From Bolinopsis microptera (lineage: Eukaryota; Ctenophora; Tentaculata; Lobata; Bolinopsidae): a DNA stretch of 60,000 nucleotides. A program made the position numbers and the translations under genes. Under the pieces are notes generated by a model. The model was given only the letters and a program-made list of their open reading frames with translations. It was not told the DNA's origin and made no database searches. Where the stretch lies: the NCBI RefSeq assembly GCF_026151205.1, contig NC_087083.1:1180001-1240000 (forward strand), written 5' to 3'. This document shows positions 54,365 to 60,000 of this stretch, piece after piece; the stretch's first letter is position 1; every line of letters starts with the position of its first letter.

Positions 54365-56779
54365 TTATTCTATAAGTTTCTTGGCTTTGAAGAATCGCTT
54401 CAGGTAGAAGACCTGCCACAGGGCCAGGCCAAGGAGCACTGCCATAGAGAAAATACTGAACCACAGCACCCGACTGTTAGTTGACTCTGAAATAATGCGG
54501 GTTAGATTCGTGTGACATGTTAGCACATATGGGTCGTTCACATGTTACGTTATCACTCCATAATCATTTTTACACATAGATATTGTGTCAAAATCACAAT
54601 AGGGTATTATCATTTGGAGACCCCCTCTCCCTCGGCTGATTATAAAGCAATGAAAGGCATTAGTTGCAATGTGTCGAACTACCCCATTACGTTCTACGAC
54701 TAATTTCAAATCAAATCAAATTGAAGATAATACCAGCCGTTAGTCTCGAGCTTTACTTTTACCTATTTCATCATACTAATGCAAATAACATACGTTATAT
54801 TAGATTAGAGTATGGATTTAGATTTTAGCCTGAAATGTCCTATACATTTGTCGGACAGCGGAATATTGACGAGTAAGTAGGTTAGACGCGCGCGCAATGC
54901 GCGCATCCTACAAGGTTGACGTGTCCATTAAGTGGTCTGGTTAAGTATAGCAAAAGCAACAATTTTAGAAAGTTATATTTTAAAGTGGTTATCAAACTAA
55001 TGAATAAGTTATTGAAAGGGAAGTAAAACTGGTTTGTTTTCAACTTAATCTTTCACCCGTACTATACGTGGCACAATTTGCCAAGTTTCAAACGCAATAA
55101 GATAGCGGAATAAAACTAGAAACTTGGTACAAACAAGAGGCTTCGCGCGCTACGTCACCAAGCGTTGCACACTGTGACCGACATTTCTGGTGATGAATTA
55201 ACTCTTTGGTTACCAGACACATGGAGTCGCGTCATCTTACCGTTTGTGTCCCTCATTAACTTTTCTCTGGACTTCATGTAAGCAAAGTCGCTGACGATTG
55301 CCTCTGCCAGATCCTCAAGTTTCTTCAGTTCTAGTTCCATGGGCTTCAGCTTTTCGGCTTTAGCAAGCTGAAAGAAACGGTTGTTAATATTTAAACTTTG
55401 TATTAAAGATAAGAGGTTAAATTAAATCGAGTAAAAACATGGTGTCGGATGTCTGGGTACTAATAAATTTGGTGCAATAAAAAAAGTAAGTTCAACTGCC
55501 GTTTTTGCCATTTTCACTACACGCAATTATAATTTGATTTGATGTTATAAAACCAGCATACTAAAAACCAGCAAATAAAAACTAAAAAAGGGCAACTAAC
55601 GTCGTTATAAGATTTAGCCTCGATTCCTCGTTTAACAGTTAGTTTAACAGACAAGTCCTCTCCTGGTGGCACTCTAACTGCATTATCAACCCTGAAATAT
55701 ATTAAATATATTAAATAATTACTCGGTTGAAGATCGGGAATCTGTGATTTTGATTTAGAGTTAAATAATGAGGAGGGGCAAGCCAAGCGATCTGGAATCT
55801 TGTAATGGTCCCCCTTTAGTACATCTACATTTTAGTGTACTGTAAACATAGTGCTATACTATACAATATACATTATACATACATAATACATATATAAAAA
55901 CTGTATTGACACCGATAACGAGATTACCTCTTAGCGTGGAAGCAAATACTAAACATATCGTAGTCGTCCAAAGTAAAGGCAAACTTCCCTGTATCTGCTT
56001 TTTCCTTCGAGAAAAGTGTTTGGTCTTTCGTGTCTTTTACCTGTCAATTTAATTAGGATCATCAAAATGAATGTTACACAAAATTCCATATGAATGAAAG
56101 CATTTTGAACAAAATTCCCGGTCATTCTTGTTTACAAGGATATATTTTCATTGGGATTTGGGAGTAAGATATGGGTGTAAAAGGTGAGATAAAAGCTGCG
56201 GAAAGTGCGGCCTACACGTGTAAAAACTAATCAATTAATTAACTAATTATCTCACCAGAATATCAACTTCATGGCTCTCAGGAATGCTCTCTACAGTAAA
56301 TTCCCCAACTACCAAAACGTCCTTGTGTGCTTCTTCTTTTATACATCGCGAACCTGAAAATATCGTTAATCATTGCACTGTAATTAGCATCATGTACTGA
56401 TGTACAATGTACAATGTACATTGAAAGTGACACTGCACTTTTCACATGAGAATTGAGAATGGCACGTAAGGTATGAAAATATGGGAGAAAATTCGAATAA
56501 TTTAAACTTAAAGTCTCTGATAATGATGACATTTGTTTTAGAGCGATCATATCAAATCTAGACGCATCATAAGTGATACATACCACAGTGATACATACCA
56601 CAGTTTTTACATATTTACAATGTTGACTTAGACTAACTAAGCTAATAATATAAGTAAGAGATAATAATATCTTAATTAATTAATTCAATAATTAATTAAT
56701 TAATTTTACCCTCCGCTGGTAGTTTGAAGCTGATGGAGAGGACTGCTGGTAACAAATACAACAACACTACACACCTCAT
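54365..56779 (-). CDS. TMED10: p24 family cargo receptor TMED10, six exons
   Basis: Type I membrane protein of COPI/COPII vesicles in the early secretory pathway. Exons 56779..56710 (signal peptide [18 protein letters not shown]), 56353..56256, 56040..55928, 55691..55601, 55367..55241 and 54486..54365; all phases match; 206 residues (human TMED10 219). The GOLD domain has the conserved cysteine pair in [18 protein letters not shown] and [10 protein letters not shown]. The coiled coil follows ([36 protein letters not shown]), then a membrane span ([20 protein letters not shown]) and the tail [11 protein letters not shown], which matches the p24-delta tail with its FF (COPII) and KK (COPI) signals. 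One donor is GTTAGT. Unlike four other genes here it has no TGACGTCA after its stop. Confidence 0.95.
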
Positions 56780-57130
56780 CCTATTAATAGAAGTTAATTA
56801 GCTAATTAGTCAATTAATTTGGTAATTGAAATGTTGAAATACATTTTGTTGTAAGTTTCGGAGACTGATTTCAATGTTTGATAGTAAGACCATTGAATAG
56901 AAGGTCAAAACATTTAAACAGCAAAAATAATGGTTATGTAATAACTCTAATAAATGTTAAAAATACATCAAAGACAATAAGTTAGCAACAAACAAACAAG
57001 GAAGCAAGGAACCCCTACCTACAAAACCATATAACTGAAACAAAAAAGCCGAGTTTTGTTACCGACTTGTTCAATCATAGATGTCAAAACATTTTCAAAA
57101 ACAGAAAAATTAAACGTGCACTATAAAAAC
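56780..57130. other. TMED10 5' flank
   Basis: AT-rich; no CCAAT/E-box array, no TATA box assigned. Ends at the TTAA of the second DNA transposon copy, which lies about 350 bp upstream of the TMED10 start codon. Confidence 0.4.
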
Positions 57131-57134
57131 TTAA

Positions 57135-59159
57135 AGGACCAGTTAACTGAAAAATTTGTAGTCTCCAATTTGGCTAAGATTTAAATCAGCTGTGACAAAC
57201 TGGTAAAGAATCGTATCGCCGAATGAACCAACTCTCTAGCGTACGTGTAACGCGTGTTATTGCAATAATAAGCTGTGGCCTCGTGACGTCACGAAGTCCC
57301 TCAGTGCGCGCTGGCATAGCGTAATACGTTGCAAATGTTTATCGTTGTCATTAAAACACGTGTAACTCACTCAAATTTTAGAATTATGACTATTACCCTA
57401 GTTCTCCAAAATCCTTATAGTTTTGGCTATCATCCTAACTAAAGGAATAGCTGATTGGATGTACAGTGCTCACGTCATGATTTTAAACAGTGATATAGGT
57501 TCTTGGACAGTGGCGGGTGAATGTACGGTTAGAAAGTTTCTGCTATTACAACTTATGTCATATGTGATAATTTTGGATTGTTTTCATTGCTTAATTACAC
57601 AAGCAGGGAGACTGTACCGATTATTTTTCCCCAGTCCATGAAACTCTAACGAATTTAGAAAGGATCTAGATAAGTACGAGTTTGTTCAATTCCGAGAGCA
57701 ATCATATTTATAGCATAGCGAAATTTCTAACTTTAATCCGAATGTGTCAGCCAGTACAGGAGACAAGAAGTCTGGCTACTTTACAGCCGTTCCTCTGGGA
57801 CCATTAGTAGAAGTAGCTTCTATCAGAACTGTGCCGTGGGAACAGAATTCCCGCCAAAGTACCCGGTCTACCAAATACAAATAGCAATACTGATTTGAGT
57901 GTACGGTGTGCGGTGTGTTTTGAATTAGACTTACGGCTTACCTAGTTGTTATCCTAATTGCATTATCGTCGGTACATAACATAAATAAACTACTGATAAG
58001 TTTAAATACCAAGTGCAAACGTGTTCAGTCAATCGACCCACTGAACAACTATAGAATTTCCAAGACCCTATTATTCTCTGGCCATATATTACGGCACGAT
58101 CGATTGTTAGATGGTTAAACGACCAACGTTAATCTATACAATTCTAAAACTATGAGCTAGCACTTTAATCTAAAAATACACTTTTTATATTACTCCTGAT
58201 TTTTACATTTCACGTAAAACATTGTCGCCATAGGTTGATCATGGACACTAACAGCTTAATTTGAGATAAATGACTTATGAGTTTCTCTGAAGTTAACTCT
58301 ACAGTTGTGTAGTCTAGTCATTTATGGACATTTATGGAAATGAACCTGCAAATGTTCAGATAATCACGAAACTTTGCACAGACCTTTCCGAAGGTATGAA
58401 TAAACAATTTTCGTTTGGAGACATTTTTTTGACAGTGGAGAAAACCCAGGAGGGCTACGCCCATATTGACCCAATAAGGTAACCGACCCCTTGCTTCTGA
58501 AGGTCGTAGAGACTTCAAAATAGGCTTAAACGAAGCCGCATATGCATGTTTATATAGGAGTTATTGAGCAACACATGGCCTAAAATCCTTACTTTTCGAG
58601 AAATTCGCCAAAAACCATTTTGGGCGTGGTGCTTCGCCCATTTTCGATAGGATTGTGATAGAGTCTTTAGACAGGGTGCAAAAGAACCGCAATTAGCATA
58701 TTAATATATGACTTACGAACAAACATATGCCTTAAAGGGCTTACTTTTTCAGTTATTAGCGAAAAACTGATTTTCGGTTCCAGAAATCATGCAAAACTAT
58801 GGATATCTGGTAAATTGGGCTATGAAGGCCCTAAAGGTTTTTGAATGTGTGTAAATTGTGCAGAATGGCCATGTTTATATACAACTTATGAAGCAACATG
58901 TACCCTAAATTACTTACTTTTCGAGTTATTCGGGGAAAAACATTGTATTATGTCCATTTTCTACCTATAAAATACATTCTCACGAGCTCCTCTGTGCGCG
59001 CAAGGGACTTCGTGACGTCATCGCCAAAATAATACAAACGCTATTTACACGCGTTAGAGAGCAGTTAGAGATTTAGGAATTTCGACTCGTTGCTTAGTTT
59101 GCTATTTGTCACAATCTGTCAAAATATGAGGATAACTTTTTTTTCAGTTAACTGGTCCT
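57135..59159. mobile_element. 2.0-kb nonautonomous TTAA-site DNA transposon, copy 2
   Basis: Flanked by TTAA at 57131-57134 and 59160-59163. Same AGGACCAGTTAACTGAAAAA ends and nearly the same interior as copy 1, in the same orientation, with small indels. No transposase frame; a 72-codon frame at 57423 is broken in copy 1. Confidence 0.85.
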
Positions 59160-59263
59160 TTAAGTAGTTGTAACTGAAGCAAAGCATAAAATTATCAGTC
59201 ATAACAGTGACTAAAAAATGTAAAAAAACCAAAATTCTTCAGGATCTACCATAACCCCTAATA

Positions 59264-59311
59264 TGACGTCACAACTCACATCGTGACGTCACAACTTATA
59301 ACATGACGTCA
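59264..59311 (-). promoter_or_regulatory. triplet of TGACGTCA palindromes after the peroxiredoxin stop
   Basis: TGACGTCA at 59304, 59284 and 59264, exactly 20 nt apart, beginning 18 nt past the stop at 59330 on the gene's own strand. Confidence 0.7.
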
Positions 59312-59329
59312 CATATCACATAACCACAT

Positions 59330-59745
59330 TTACAGCTCGTCAGATTTCCCAGATTTCTTGTTACAGTGCTTTTCAAAGTATTCAAGTTTACCGTCAGGAT
59401 CTGGTTTAAGGGTATCTTTACCGGGTGTCCAATTAGCTGGGCATACTTCACCGTGTTGGTCGGTGTACTGGAATGCTTGTACCAACCTGAGGTAATTAAA
59501 TAATTATTTATTAAATTAATTGGTTGATAAATTGATTTTACAATAAAACAATCAACCTGAAGCTGTGGATCATTAATGAATTAATCCCCCCCCCCCCCCC
59601 CCCCCCCCCATTAATTGATTAATAAGTTGTATACATTGCATTTAGATATCGTTTACCAAATAATCAAAACTGAATGTAAACCTGAGGGTTTCGTCTACAC
59701 TTCTTCCAACTGGTAAATCATTCATTGTTATCTGTCGTAGAATTC
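59330..59745 (-). CDS. 2-Cys peroxiredoxin, last two exons (gene continues beyond the window)
   Basis: Thiol peroxidase that reduces hydrogen peroxide. Exon 59745..59682 codes [20 protein letters not shown] and exon 59486..59330 codes [19 protein letters not shown]..., where VCP contains the resolving cysteine. The tail runs [15 protein letters not shown] and ends KSGKSDEL. The PDP-GKL-YF wording resembles PRDX4, and SDEL resembles an ER-retrieval signal, which would suit an ER-resident PRDX4-like enzyme; animal PRDX4 usually lacks one. Phases 1-2 and 2 match. The peroxidatic-cysteine exons lie outside the window. Confidence 0.9.
59587..59609 (+). repeat. poly-C tract in peroxiredoxin intron
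   Basis: More than 20 consecutive C between the last two exons. Confidence 0.9.
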
Positions 59746-60000
59746 CTGAAATAGTTGTTTCGTCAGACCAAGGCCAGATACAAGAAAACTTGATAAAAAC
59801 ATGCTTTAAAATACGAAAAATTTGCCCAATCTACGATTTGTCCTTCAGTTCGGAACAAAAAAGAGCAAATAAAATGCTTTCTATTTAATATGTCACCGTT
59901 TACATAATAATCAACACGATTTACACGATTCTCTCTGTAACGTACCGTATCCTTGTCTATGGAACAAGTCCGGAACAAGAACGAATACCAATTAAAATGC
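59746..60000. other. peroxiredoxin intron, partial
   Basis: Upstream intron; the preceding exon was not identified before the window ends. Confidence 0.5.

Noticed and set aside
57423-57641. 72-codon ORF within the second TTAA element
   Set aside because: Broken in copy 1 by small changes; no transposase motifs.

Overview
This 60 kb window is animal nuclear DNA from an AT-rich genome. Genes are split by GT-AG introns and encode clear metazoan proteins: proline dehydrogenase, the p24 cargo receptor TMED10, a 2-Cys peroxiredoxin and a secreted sushi/discoidin-like protein. Several kinds of transposon lie between them. The abundance of non-LTR, Ty3/gypsy, hAT and TTAA-site elements suggests an invertebrate, but the lineage cannot be fixed from sequence alone. 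The genetic code looks standard.

Layout: (1) 0.6-4.0 kb: proline dehydrogenase (+) converges on a small unrecognised gene (-). (2) 4.3-6.2 kb: 3' half of a restriction-like-endonuclease LINE with one frameshift. (3) 6.6-9.7 kb: a seven-exon secreted protein (-) with Ig-like, discoidin-like and two sushi modules. Its signal-peptide exon and upstream DNA are duplicated at 11.3-12.0 kb. (4) 12.3-17.45 kb: a complete Ty3/gypsy element (-) with identical 130-bp LTRs. (5) 18.1-20.1 kb: a candidate tiny CAAX-box gene (+). (6) 20.9-26.5 kb: an APE-type LINE (-), split by a 2.0-kb TTAA-site DNA transposon that recurs at 57.1-59.2 kb. (7) 26.7-28.9 kb: a 41-bp E-box minisatellite, then a hAT-like nonautonomous element. 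(8) 29.6-51.25 kb: one long spliced gene (+) with three candidate first exons that all end in phase 1; its introns hold a second hAT-like MITE, a foldback element and many regulatory-looking arrays. (9) 53.9-59.7 kb: small MITEs, TMED10 (-), the second TTAA element and the 3' end of a peroxiredoxin gene (-).

Two signals are not explained by ordinary annotation. First, every perfect TGACGTCA palindrome I found outside the TTAA transposon (11 sites) lies just 3' of a stop codon. Four different genes carry two or three copies each, usually 20 nt apart. Second, CCAAT boxes and CACGTG E-boxes are laid out as composite arrays with a strict 41-42 bp period at about ten places, several directly upstream of first exons. 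CACGTG as a whole is about tenfold over-represented by my rough hand count.

All exon boundaries were called by eye from splice motifs, reading frame and phase continuity. Homology statements come from recognised family motifs; no search was run.
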